Shown here piece after piece: positions 33,250-42,755 of a DNA stretch of 64,000 nucleotides; positions within the stretch are counted from its first letter, which is position 1, and the number at the start of each line of letters is the position of its first letter. Source of the stretch: Laccaria trichodermophora (taxonomy: Eukaryota; Basidiomycota; Agaricomycetes; Agaricales; Hydnangiaceae); assembly GCA_018417955.1 (NCBI GenBank), contig JACTVC010000025.1, forward strand, positions 682,001-746,000, given 5' to 3'. The notes under the pieces were generated by a model. It did not search any database. It was not told the DNA's origin and was given only the letters and a program-made list of their open reading frames with translations. The position numbers were made by a program, and so were the translations under genes.

Positions 33250-34053
33250 TTATAATTTGGCGAGGACTTCGGAAGCGCCAGAGACTGTCACACCGGGACC
33301 AGGCTCGACCTATTTAAACGTTGTCATGGTCAGCAAAAGCCGCACAAGGCAAACGAATCACGTACTCCAAGGTACTTCACGACGAGGTCGTCAATCACAA
33401 TAGCGAATCGCCAGGTGCGGTGGCCAAGACCGGCAGCACTCAAGTCCTTGTCAAGACCAAGACTAGCAGACCACTTTGCGTCGGTGTCAGTGAGCGTGAG
33501 GATCTGATGAAGATGGTCGTTGTTCAGCAATGATCGGAGTGAGTAGATAAACTTGAAAATATACCTTATCTTTGACACCTTCAAACCGGCCCCAGCCGCT
33601 CATGACGAAGGCGTCATTGGCAGCAACAACGGCGATTACATCCACACCCTTCGCCTTGAACGCATCGTAGTTCTGGAGATAACCAGGCAAGTGGTTGGCG
33701 TGGCAGGTGGGCTAAAGCGACAGATTGCGGCGATTAGATGATTGGTTCTGATTGGTATATCAACCATGCTTACGGTGAACGCTCCGGGTACGGAGAACAG
33801 AACGACTTTCTTGCCCTTCCATTCGTTGGTTGACAGAGTGGTAGCTGTATTGATAAGTTATGCCTCGAGTCAATGATGATCTGTGCCTGCACGTACGAAT
33901 ACCACAAGCAAGCTACAATTTTCGGTATAGATTGAGTCGGATACAGCGATATTAGGGGTCATGGAATGGGCTCACGCTGTCCTCGAGCTCAGAGGTGTAC
34001 GGAATGTACTTGAAGCTACCCTCTGGGATTGTATCACCGACTTTGAGAGACAT
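33250..34053 (-). CDS. Peroxiredoxin-5-type thioredoxin peroxidase
   Basis: Six exons (34053-33976, 33912-33897, 33844-33774, 33711-33565, 33503-33366, 33309-33250) join exactly to 169 residues, the usual size of PMP20/Prx5 proteins. The active-site block is PGAFTPTCH with the peroxidatic Cys; an intron falls between AFT and PTCH. Further family blocks are HLPGYLQNYDAFKAKGVDVI, VMSGWGR and the C-terminal VEPGPGVTVSGASEVLAKL. The enzyme reduces hydrogen peroxide and alkyl peroxides in cytosol, mitochondria or peroxisomes. The C-terminal AKL resembles a PTS1-type peroxisomal signal (SKL-like), as in yeast PMP20 homologues. Regulation is not visible from sequence. Confidence 0.92.
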
Positions 34054-36786
34054 AGTAGAATTTCGCGTGAAGGATGGAATTTGGTAAAGGCCAAAGAACT
34101 TACGAAGCGACGACCTTCTGTAGCGGAGTTAGCGTGACATGGCCGAATGACGAAGCTAGCACGTGCTAAAGGTCGTGCTGACTAACAGTTGTTGACAACC
34201 ACGCGTTCAAGACATGCGTAAACAAGGACAATTACAAGGCTTGGTAAGTTCCCTAACTTGCATTTTCAATTGGCGACCAGAGATGATCTGATTATCATAA
34301 CGGCGTCAGGTTTTTTCCCCTAGGAACGTTGATATCTTTTTGAACCCCATCCTGGTTCCTCATGATACGGAATCAAGGATGTAACGCGGTCCGGCGCATG
34401 CGGGAGCCATACTTTGTGCCCGCATTCAAGGCAGACTCGAGTTGAACCTCTGTCTTTGTCCAAATGCTTATCCACATGTCGTTCCGCATGGAATTGGATC
34501 AGCAGCTGCTTACTCATCCTCCTGAAACAAGTTCTTGAGATTGCGTTACTCTGATCATGACGAGTTGTCGTAATACTCCAGGATCAAACGGATCAACGTG
34601 GAGGCCAACGTCCTTCGGAAACAAACCATATATGTCTCTCTGATTGAGCAGAGACCCATCTAACATCAATCAGGATCCGACGCCTCAGGTTTGCATTCGA
34701 CCACCATTGATGGATGCTAACTTTGATACACGCGGCAGAATGTATAAAACAACTCCAGCGACACGTCCACTCCGCCCCTCAAACGCGGAACCCGTCCACT
34801 ATCCATGTGCGTCAAGTCATTTTGCTTTCGATGATGATCGTGGAAATTCATCGAACGTTGTCCAGGCCTTCGCTACCTCTCGTTCGTCTAGTCGTCAGCT
34901 CTGACGGAGAGCAATATCGTGTAGTTGACGTGACAGGCGCACGCGACGGTTCAGACGTTCGCAGCGAAATCTTCTCCAAGGTTTCTGGGGCTCTCCATCC
35001 ATCGTTCACGTTCTCTCATTGATGGGCCGTTCAGTTAGACATCCCGATCGAGTCACAGCGATCATACTTCATCTACCCATCCGAAATCGGGTCATTTGCG
35101 CTAGGAAGCCCTTTATCCGATGGGAACCTATTCTCACTGTGTCAAGAGCATGGCAATCCGTCAGGCTTCCTCAAATTCTTCGTATCGCACTCTCCGAATG
35201 GTCCCGCAAGACAACGGGAGTCGGCTTCCGTAAAATTGTGTATCCCCGTAAGTGAAGAATATCTCCCACCTGGCCTTCCAAACATATTTACCCTTCTCCC
35301 TTGCAGATATTACGGATATCTAGCCAGTGATTCCTTCCAACGGCCTCGCCAACATCTTTCAACCACCACATTTTATGTATCTTACGATCCTCACCATCCT
35401 GCATATTATTTATCATTATTGCACACACCCCTATGTCGTGTACGATAAAGTTGATGTTGTACTTTAGCGCTCGAAAGAAAGGATCTCACCTTATGTCCGC
35501 AGACGTCTACCCCATGTTTTTAATCTCATAAACTATGGGAAATCTATAGAAATTCATGATTCCATGATAAGCAATGATCACATCATACTTTGGTCTTCAA
35601 TTTTCGAGGTCTTGAATCCCGATTGGGACGAAGGGATTTTGAGTTCCGCTGATCTCACCAAGGATCTCACTGCAGGGCGCCACCACTGCGACCTTGACCG
35701 CACGGCAGATACCAAGCGGATACGCAAGGCAAATGCAAAAATACTTGCAGTAACTTACGCTGAATGCAAAACAAATCTTACGAAGCAAAATATTCAAGTA
35801 ATGGTTGTCGCAGGTAATCCTAGAGAAGGCCCTTGTACATAGAATTGAGCGCGCCTCATCATCCAGACATCGCAGCTTATCGCCAATCAATAACTATTCC
35901 CTGCGTTTCAGGCGCTCCCTGTACACAGCCTACTCATGATATCTCCATCGCGAAATAGTATGCTCGACAAAAGCGGATCAGCCGCGGATCACTTGGGGAC
36001 ATGTATAGGGGCCAGAGTTCAGAATTTATCTTCGGCAAAGGTTGGGATATATGAAGAGTCATAGGCCTTCACGGGAATGTTGTAAAAAGGAAGCGTTTGA
36101 AGGTCTGGGTTGCTGCGCGGTCCCCAATCATGGCACTGGCTGAAACTTGAAGACCCTTAGCTGCAAGTGCGTCTGGTGGGTATCTCAACATATAAGCGGA
36201 ACAACATTACTTACCTTGGGTCCCATAGCTATCCCAAAAGGACTTCAGCATTTTATCACCTCATGATGCTCGGATGCACATCGCTTTACTGGTTATTCCG
36301 GCTTCAAGTTCAAACGCCGCTAAATGCCGTCCCTTGGAAAATAAAAATCGCTCTCCTGATGCAAGATACTGTCGACGTACTCCGTATTATTCTGACAGTT
36401 ATTTTCCGGCCGGGGACGCTTGGGAAACGCCGTGTTAGAAAGCTAGCCAGACCATTCTCTGGGTTCCCATATGTGTTCAATTATTCCTCTTCCTGATTTT
36501 GATGAAAAAGGGAGCAAACGGACAAGGAAATCACAAAATCGATCAACGTTCAACCTTAGTTGTCCCCATGCATGGGTATTTTCTGGATGGGGGTATCTGC
36601 CAACCCCTTCCATATGAATCATTCGTTCGTACCAAAGTAAAACCAGTTTCCTTGATCTCCTGTAGATATATCTCAAGATGGCTATCAAATAGAGGTCGCC
36701 TCATAGATACCTTGAGCTGGATGACAAGTCTCGCTATAGAAAGGATGGGAGGAAACGCGCGAAAAAAGAAGTTGCAATACTAAAGC
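34054..36786. other. Gene-poor interval with degenerate open frames
   Basis: No gene can be supported with confidence over 2.7 kb. Open frames include a minus-strand 65-codon frame at 34320-34517 with a CLECGH pair. A plus-strand frame near 34880-34980 reads LVVSSDGEQYRVVDVTGARD, faintly like the N-terminal ubiquitin-like domain of fungal Ste11-type kinases. Another plus-strand frame lies at 36167-36496. None continues into a full domain, so these may be relics. Confidence 0.3.
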
Positions 36787-36788
36787 TA

Positions 36789-37468
36789 CAGTCGTGGACA
36801 AACAAAGACAACAAATTTGATATCTCGGCCCCCAGCCAATATTTCGGCAATATTTTTTCAGAATCTTGATCAGCTCGTCGAAATACGTCGAAAAACACAC
36901 CTTGAAGTTTTTTCCACGAGCAGATGTGTTCCGCCAAATTTTTGGTCAAATTTTTCGAAATATGTAGCCCCAATTCAGGGTCCTAGGTGACCAAATTTAC
37001 CTCAAAGTGGCTCATGATGGAGTTGAATTTCTGAAAATGATTTGTGTGTCAGCAGCGGCGCCTTTGGCCACTGTAATTCCGGTAAACACTCTTCAACTAA
37101 GACTTAAGGGTCTCCGAAAGGCACCGAGCGGGCCCTGATTACCGATCTATTTCTATTTTAGGTCATTCTTTTCGAATTTATTTAGCCAAAACGGCTCGAC
37201 AGAACCTTCCAATATTACAGGATCATTTGCCTCTCATCAAAAGCAGTCGATTGCACTATTTTTCATGATTTTTAGACCAATTCTCACGGTCCTGCCAAAT
37301 TTTGAGGGCCTAAAAACCTTATTTGGAAGTTTATGAGGGAACGGCTCGATAAAATTTGATGAAATCGGTATTGTTGGAATCGTCTCATCAATCCGCGTCG
37401 ATTAAGACTATTTTCGAAGAATTTGGTAAACTTTGATATTTTTTGTTGACTTTGTTTGTCCGCGACTG
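36789..37468. mobile_element. Tc1/mariner-type MITE
   Basis: The ends are CAGTCGTGGACAAACAAAG at left and the complement of CAGTCGCGGACAAACAAAG at right, flanked by TA at 36787-36788 and 37469-37470. The 680-bp interior has no transposase. The ends match those of the deleted Tc1-like element at 6183-7356 except for a few bases, so both may have used related transposases. Confidence 0.8.
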
Positions 37469-37719
37469 TAGAGTGATCAGAAGAAAAGTAGCGCCCTTCA
37501 GTGACTAAAAGCATGACGGAACTTTCTTTTTTTCTCTTCATTTTCAAACATTCTGTCGGGGAATTTCAAGACGCGGGGAGATCGAAATTCGGCTTGCAAA
37601 TAGTAGAGTTGAATACATGGATGGGACTGGAGGAGTCCCAGCGGCAGCGGTTCTGTTAGGTTGCTGAGTTCTGAATGAAACGAATCTAGTTTCTGAATCT
37701 TAGTTGCCATCATCGGAGG

Positions 37720-38072
37720 TGTGACAGATCTGTGACTACGGTGACGGAGGTGACTGTAGTTTGGAGCTGGCACACTGAGAGCAAGAGCGAACACGAAAGA
37801 CTGTTTAAGACTCTGGTATTCACTGGGGTAACTACAAGATACAGTCTGTTCTTTTATACTGCAGTAGGTAGGGCAAGGGGTAGGACAAGGATGGGGATAA
37901 TAGGCAGGGATAACAAATGAGATAGGCAGGTGATAGGCAATGGGAGTAGGGAGCAGTAAGTGTCCATAGAGATATCAAACCGTAGGCGTTGAGAATGGGC
38001 CGACGGAGGCCGAGCGCGTAAGCGCGAAGACGAGAGGATTGGAACCGTGATAATGAGGTCACGTCTGTTACA
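37720..38072 (-). repeat. 3' LTR of element A
   Basis: Identical to 59401-59753 except for one A/G difference near 37832. It starts TGTGACAG and ends TGTTACA on the plus strand, giving the TG...CA ends of an LTR. Confidence 0.93.
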
Positions 38073-38080
38073 TACGCCCT

Positions 38081-38464
38081 TGTGAAACCTCAGTGCGTGC
38101 GGGGACTTCGTGCGTGTGAAGTCTCGTAGTACCGTAGTCGAATGTCGTAGTGTAGAGTAGATGAATAGAAGTGATAGGAGAGAACGCGACTGTTGTGGTC
38201 GCGCTCGTCTCCTAGGGTTGCCTAGAAGTCCTAGGCAGACCCTCGTTAACCCAGAGGACGGGCTCTCGTATCCTGTGGAGGAGGAAGCATTATGAAGGGC
38301 GCTCACCCTTTGGTCTTACCAGCAGTGGACACAGCAGACTCATCACACGAGCTTGTTAGCAAGATGATGGTGGTTTTATGTCTAAAGGTCCTCAAGAATG
38401 TACAAGCGATATGACTACGTGATTAGTAAGCCGTGCCTGCGCGTATCCCGAACTCCGTATCACA
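38081..38464 (-). repeat. 3' LTR of element B
   Basis: Matches 50269-50652 with two transitions (near 38134 and 38457). The plus-strand ends are TGTGAAAC and ATCACA. Confidence 0.93.
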
Positions 38465-38476
38465 ATGCCCCCCTGC
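38465..38476 (-). promoter_or_regulatory. Polypurine tract of element B
   Basis: The minus strand reads GCAGGGGGGCAT immediately before the 3' LTR start TGTGATAC. This is the expected position for the plus-strand primer of reverse transcription. Confidence 0.6.
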
Positions 38477-38511
38477 GCGCAGACTCGTATTACGCCTTGG
38501 ACTGGCTCCTC

Positions 38512-41430
38512 TCACCTCCGATCCCTTCGTTTTCCTTTGCCCGATGGTGGTTTGCCTTCCTCTGCTCGCCTTTCGTCTTCCTCCTTTTGTGCTCGACCTG
38601 CTCTACGACTACGGCGTGCGCGACTAGTGGACGCTGCAGTTGGTAAGGAACTCCGTAAGGGTCTGGAGGAGGACCCTTGAACGAATTCGGGAGGCGGTCC
38701 TTGCATCCGTTGAGCCAATGAGGTAGGTAGTTGCAAACACTCAGCTAAGGGGGCAGGATTCCGTAATCGTTGCGCTAACGGGATAGATGGAGCTGGCGCA
38801 GTGACGGGCGGGTCGCGAGATGGACCTGTGATGGATGGTGAGCGTAGACGGCCTAACAGAGATGGTGCAACTGCGTCCGGAGCGAGCTCATGGTGAATAT
38901 CGTTACCAGCTTGTAGGGAAGGGCGACCGCACGAGGCACAGTTGTGGCATGAAGGACAGTTGTGAATTGGTGCAGGTGGGAATCCGAAAGGGGGCCAGTT
39001 TGGCATGGGAGCATGCTCTGAAGGATAGTACCCTGGGTAGTGGGCTGACCATGGGGCCGCTGTCGCTGGGTTAACACCCCATGGCATGTACCCGGGAGAT
39101 GCCCCCCAGGGCGGAGGAATCAGCCCTGTTGAGAAGGCATTGGGAACTGACCACCCGTTAGACCCCGTTGCCTGTGCCCAAGAGTTCTGAGGATCGCTGG
39201 GGGCAGACCACGCATTAGTAGCGGTGGTGGCCGGCCACGGGTTGGAACGGTTGTTTCCTCTAGAATACGAGGGAGGTCTCGGACGATAGTTATCGCCCCT
39301 CCGTCTTGGAGGAGGGGAGGGGGAGCGATCGCTTCTCTGTCTCGGAGGGGAAGGTGAACGCTGGCGAGCATGCTTACAACTACTACGACGAGAAGGGCTC
39401 TGGCGCGAAGGTTCAGGAGCAGAGGGGGGAACCGAAGAACTCACGATAGACTGGTCGTGGGGGAGCGGTGGAGTAACCGATGTTTCACGGAATGGCTGAA
39501 TTGGTGACGGGGCCGCAGGACTTCGAGAGGGCGACGGCACGTCTCCCAAATCCACAATATCCATTTCGATATCCTCGAGGGACTGCGCGGGGATCTGAGG
39601 CCCCATCGGTTCATCCAACTCCAGGTCCCAATCTACTTCTGGGGGAGCTCCCATCAGAGAGTCCGCTGGAGAGACGGGGCGCTCACTGTCTGGAACGCCC
39701 AGGTGGTCCGGTGAGTTGAAGGGATCAACCATTAATGGAAGTGGAGGGGGTGGATTGCCTGGAGGATTGCCGGGACTGGGTGGGGGCGACGGTGGTCGAT
39801 TCGACGGTCCTGCTCTGAACTCGTCCTTGAGCGGGAGATCCTCCGCTTTCGGGCACATGGCTTGTAGCCCTACGTCCGTGGGAACTGGATCTTTGGTCAT
39901 GTATAACCAGGAGGAAGCCTTGGCGGGACGCGGTGCTTTGTTCTGAGGGGTCTCAGCGAAATGTAAGTGCCTAGGGCAGGGGAATCCGAACGCTTCGGGT
40001 TTTGAGACAGCACCCGGGAGCATTTGCGCAGTGCTCATCAGAATGACCTCACGGTTAAACGAACGGTCGAAATAAGATACGCCGTCGAAATCCTTGTAAG
40101 ATTTCCCCACTCTTGTCACGAATATCTCTCCATCCACGTCCTTTTCAGCCCACTTAGCCCATTTACCCCCTAAAGGACGCATGATCGGGGGAGGGCGGAT
40201 CCAAGCTACTCGGCGAGGATCGACTTCTACCATGTCAAGAGGCTCAGCTCCACAGTTAGAGAAGTCCAATCCTGACAAAGGAGAGGAAGATGACGGGGAC
40301 GTAGGTTGAGCAGATGTAGAATATGCAATGGGAGCCAGACCTCCTCTCGACCATTCCCTGTGGGTTAGAGAGAAAGAGGCAGACAATGACTCAGGCGGGT
40401 CGGAGGGCTCTTCAGTTCCTATGTTCTCATCGACGTCGGATTCAGTGATGATAACTCGTTGTCTACGTAGGAAAGCTTTGATCCGATTGTGAGGGAGACT
40501 CAAATTCTCGATGGGAGTGCCCTGAACGAACGTTGTGTCTCTTCGACCATGCCCAGCGTCAAATAGGCGATCCAACTCGTCTCCCATTAGCTTGTGTGCT
40601 ACAAAGCATGGGATCCGGTGCGCCAGTAACCAATCGATCTCTTCCTCACATTCCCCATTAATCCAAACGCCCATGTAGGAATCGTCTGCCATGTCCGGGA
40701 GACAATTCGACGTTCGAGACCAAGACGGGGTAGTCTGTTGTTGCTCTACCCAATCTATCCATGCAGCTTTCAATTTGAACTTCCGCTGTAGCTGCGTCAC
40801 GTCGTCTAAGGCTTTGTCGAAGGAGCGTATCGAACGGAGGTCGTTTATGTCATCTCGAGTGAATGTAGGATTATAACGTCGCCACACTTCCTCCAATGCG
40901 ATAGAAGGATTACGACGGCTGTTTCTTCGAAGCAATTCAATGTGATCATCTAGGCTGGCATTCCGTTGTTGCAATTCTTTGATGTAAGATCCTAGGACTG
41001 AACTGCGTGCGTCCGTGACGTCCAAAATGCAAGAGAATTCTGGATAGCCCGTTGGCGACGGGGGGAAACGTCGAACGTGTGGAGCCCACCCAGGGTGCCC
41101 CGTTGGATACTGAGGCGATACGCAGGCGTCGAATCTTCCCAAGTGCCCATCACTCCGACGGTCCGAACGACGGCTGGCCAAGTCAACTTTGAAATGATCT
41201 TCCAATAAGCCAGGTAGGAATGGAAGTTGTACGGAGTTCGGAGACCACAACTCCCAAGCTTCCTCTCCTATCTGCACGATACGATGGGACTGGATCTCGA
41301 ACGTGGGTAACCGAGCGATCATCCTGGAGTCAACGCATGGCTTAGCCAGGTAGCCGGTTGCGCTGGATCTCCTAGTAGATGTTACTCGAGTGTCCGGGGC
41401 GGTGCGATAGCTCGAAGCGTAAGAATGCAT
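38512..41430 (-). CDS. Extra ORF of retrotransposon B (ORF-X), 972 residues
   Basis: This uninterrupted frame lies on the same strand as gag-pol, between the integrase end and the 3' LTR. It has an N-terminal domain of about 500 residues (for example SIALEEVWRRYNPTFTRDDI, DSYMGVWINGECEEEIDWLL, AHRIPCFVAHKLMGDELD). A proline-rich middle follows, then an RS-type basic segment (RQRSPSPPRQRSDRSPSPPP), a Cys/His cluster (HNCPSCHNCASCGRP) and a basic tail (KGKRRDRR). No signal peptide or membrane helix is evident, so it is not an obvious env. Similar proteins seem widespread in agaricomycete repeats. A nucleic-acid-binding or capsid-related role is only a guess. The intact frame contrasts with the damaged pol. 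Confidence 0.8.
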   Translation of the reverse strand: MHSYASSYRTAPDTRVTSTRRSSATGYLAKPCVDSRMIARLPTFEIQSHRIVQIGEEAWELWSPNSVQLPFLPGLLEDHFKVDLASRRSDRRSDGHLGRFDACVSPQYPTGHPGWAPHVRRFPPSPTGYPEFSCILDVTDARSSVLGSYIKELQQRNASLDDHIELLRRNSRRNPSIALEEVWRRYNPTFTRDDINDLRSIRSFDKALDDVTQLQRKFKLKAAWIDWVEQQQTTPSWSRTSNCLPDMADDSYMGVWINGECEEEIDWLLAHRIPCFVAHKLMGDELDRLFDAGHGRRDTTFVQGTPIENLSLPHNRIKAFLRRQRVIITESDVDENIGTEEPSDPPESLSASFSLTHREWSRGGLAPIAYSTSAQPTSPSSSSPLSGLDFSNCGAEPLDMVEVDPRRVAWIRPPPIMRPLGGKWAKWAEKDVDGEIFVTRVGKSYKDFDGVSYFDRSFNREVILMSTAQMLPGAVSKPEAFGFPCPRHLHFAETPQNKAPRPAKASSWLYMTKDPVPTDVGLQAMCPKAEDLPLKDEFRAGPSNRPPSPPPSPGNPPGNPPPPLPLMVDPFNSPDHLGVPDSERPVSPADSLMGAPPEVDWDLELDEPMGPQIPAQSLEDIEMDIVDLGDVPSPSRSPAAPSPIQPFRETSVTPPLPHDQSIVSSSVPPSAPEPSRQSPSRRSSCKHARQRSPSPPRQRSDRSPSPPPRRRGDNYRPRPPSYSRGNNRSNPWPATTATNAWSAPSDPQNSWAQATGSNGWSVPNAFSTGLIPPPWGASPGYMPWGVNPATAAPWSAHYPGYYPSEHAPMPNWPPFGFPPAPIHNCPSCHNCASCGRPSLQAGNDIHHELAPDAVAPSLLGRLRSPSITGPSRDPPVTAPAPSIPLAQRLRNPAPLAECLQLPTSLAQRMQGPPPEFVQGSSSRPLRSSLPTAASTSRARRSRRAGRAQKEEDERRAEEGKPPSGKGKRRDRR

Positions 41431-41470
41431 AATAATGAAGTAAGTACTAGTATTTAAGGATATAAAAGAA
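41431..41470 (-). promoter_or_regulatory. TATA-like region upstream of ORF-X
   Basis: On the minus strand CTTTTATATCCTTAAATACT lies about 20-40 nt before the ORF-X start at 41430. Together with tandem repeats further upstream it could be an internal promoter giving ORF-X its own transcript. This is inference from position and composition. Confidence 0.4.
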
Positions 41471-41482
41471 TGTGAGGGTAGT

Positions 41483-41659
41483 TTTCAACGCAGATCAAGC
41501 CGCGCGAGGGATACGAATGATTAGATTCAACGCAGTGGGTACCGCGCGATAATAGCAACGAGTGATTAGATTCAACGCAGTGGGTACCGCGCGATAATAG
41601 GAGATGATGAAAAGGTACAATAATTAGCTTTCAACGCAGTGGGGACCGCACAATAATAG
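41483..41659 (-). repeat. Tandem repeats between pol and ORF-X
   Basis: The core TTCAACGCAGTGGGTACCGC occurs twice exactly (from about 41524 and 41571). Variants lie near 41483 and 41630, each of the last three followed by a CGATAATAG-like end. The period is roughly 45-60 bp. The block lies in the only sizeable non-coding gap of the element's 3' half. Confidence 0.75.
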
Positions 41660-41768
41660 AAGATGATGGAGGTAAAGCAGAAAGAAGGTAAAGGTTGAAA
41701 ATCGTTATCCATCGATCAATCACCAAACAAGCACAAATGGTAGTGGGTAGCGGCTTAGTCATCGGGCG

Positions 41769-42755
41769 TCAAAGATTATGGGCCTGTAAATACGCCCTTG
41801 TAAGCTCAGGAGCATTACGAAGATCGTACTCTGACACCCAAGTATCGTCGACTGGCTCGTGACCCTTCCAATGAACTAGGTACATCCGACGATTGCCCCG
41901 CTTCTGTGTAGTTAGTCGATGGCCGACAATGGATTCCACTTCGTATTCTGGGTGAGGGATTAACTCTCTGGTGCTAGGTAGTGAATCCCTTCCTTCGAAC
42001 CGTTCGGGCGAGGAATGGTATTTCTTGAGATGTTCGATGTTGAATACGGGGTGCATTGGATAATTGGGGGGAAGCTTTAAGCGATACACTTGAGGGTTCA
42101 CTTGCTCTAAGACTTCAAAAGGTCCGATTGTTCTTTGCACGAGCTTCCGGCCTGTGCCCTTAACGTCTACGAGTTTGAGAGTGTGCGGGTTAACCAGGAC
42201 TAGATCGCCCTTTTGGAGTGTCTCCGCGGGTCTTCTGCCTTTGTTGTAAGCTGTCGCCTGTCTTTCTTGCGCCAGTACTAGTGCATCTCTGGCAAGGGAG
42301 CGATGGAATTCTAGTTCGCCTATAAATTCCTCCGCCGACTGGCTGGCAATGAACGGTCTGAAGACTGGGTCTCCTTCAGGGGTCACTCCAACGGTTGAAG
42401 TTCGAGGTTTATATCCCATTAATAAGAACTGTGGCGTGTAACCCGTGGAAGAGTGTGTTGAACTGTTATAGGAGTAATTCAATACACTGAGCCACTTAGC
42501 CCAAGACGTGCGGTCTGAAGCGACGTATGCCCTCAGCATTTGTTCTATAACGGCGTTAAGGATTTCCGTCTGCCCATCAGTCTGGGGGTGATGTGAGGAA
42601 GATAGGGCCATGACACTGCCATAATTCGCAACTACGGATTTCCAGAACGCAGTCGACCAGCGCTTATCGCGATCGGCTATTATGCGCTCAGGTAGTCCGT
42701 AGACGTTGGCTACTCTTTCCACGAATAAGTCCGCGAACTGGCAAGAAGATGGCAA
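41769..42755 (-). CDS. Element B integrase C-terminal part with chromodomain
   Basis: The frame opens in the integrase core (FADLFVERVANVYGLPERII, ADRDKRWSTAFWK with the second catalytic Asp, HPQTDGQTEILNAVIEQ with the catalytic Glu). It continues through the GPY/F-like region (RTIGPFEVLEQVNPQVYRL) and ends in a chromodomain (EYEVESIVGHRL, YLVHWKGHEPVDDTWVSEYD). Chromodomains can steer integration to marked chromatin. It overlaps the preceding frame in another phase; a short internal deletion near 42750 seems to have removed residues after AIFLP and shifted the frame. Together with the upstream frame it is one broken integrase. Confidence 0.85.
   Translation of the reverse strand: MPSSCQFADLFVERVANVYGLPERIIADRDKRWSTAFWKSVVANYGSVMALSSSHHPQTDGQTEILNAVIEQMLRAYVASDRTSWAKWLSVLNYSYNSSTHSSTGYTPQFLLMGYKPRTSTVGVTPEGDPVFRPFIASQSAEEFIGELEFHRSLARDALVLAQERQATAYNKGRRPAETLQKGDLVLVNPHTLKLVDVKGTGRKLVQRTIGPFEVLEQVNPQVYRLKLPPNYPMHPVFNIEHLKKYHSSPERFEGRDSLPSTRELIPHPEYEVESIVGHRLTTQKRGNRRMYLVHWKGHEPVDDTWVSEYDLRNAPELTRAYLQAHNL

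Noticed and set aside
34320..34517. Small zinc-finger gene (CLECGH)
   Set aside because: Only one CxxC pair, no second metal-binding pair, 65 codons and no supporting exon; left as a note in the gene-poor interval.
37732..37920. 62-codon ORF present identically at 59413-59601
   Set aside because: It lies within the two LTR copies of element A; duplication reflects the LTRs, not a conserved gene.
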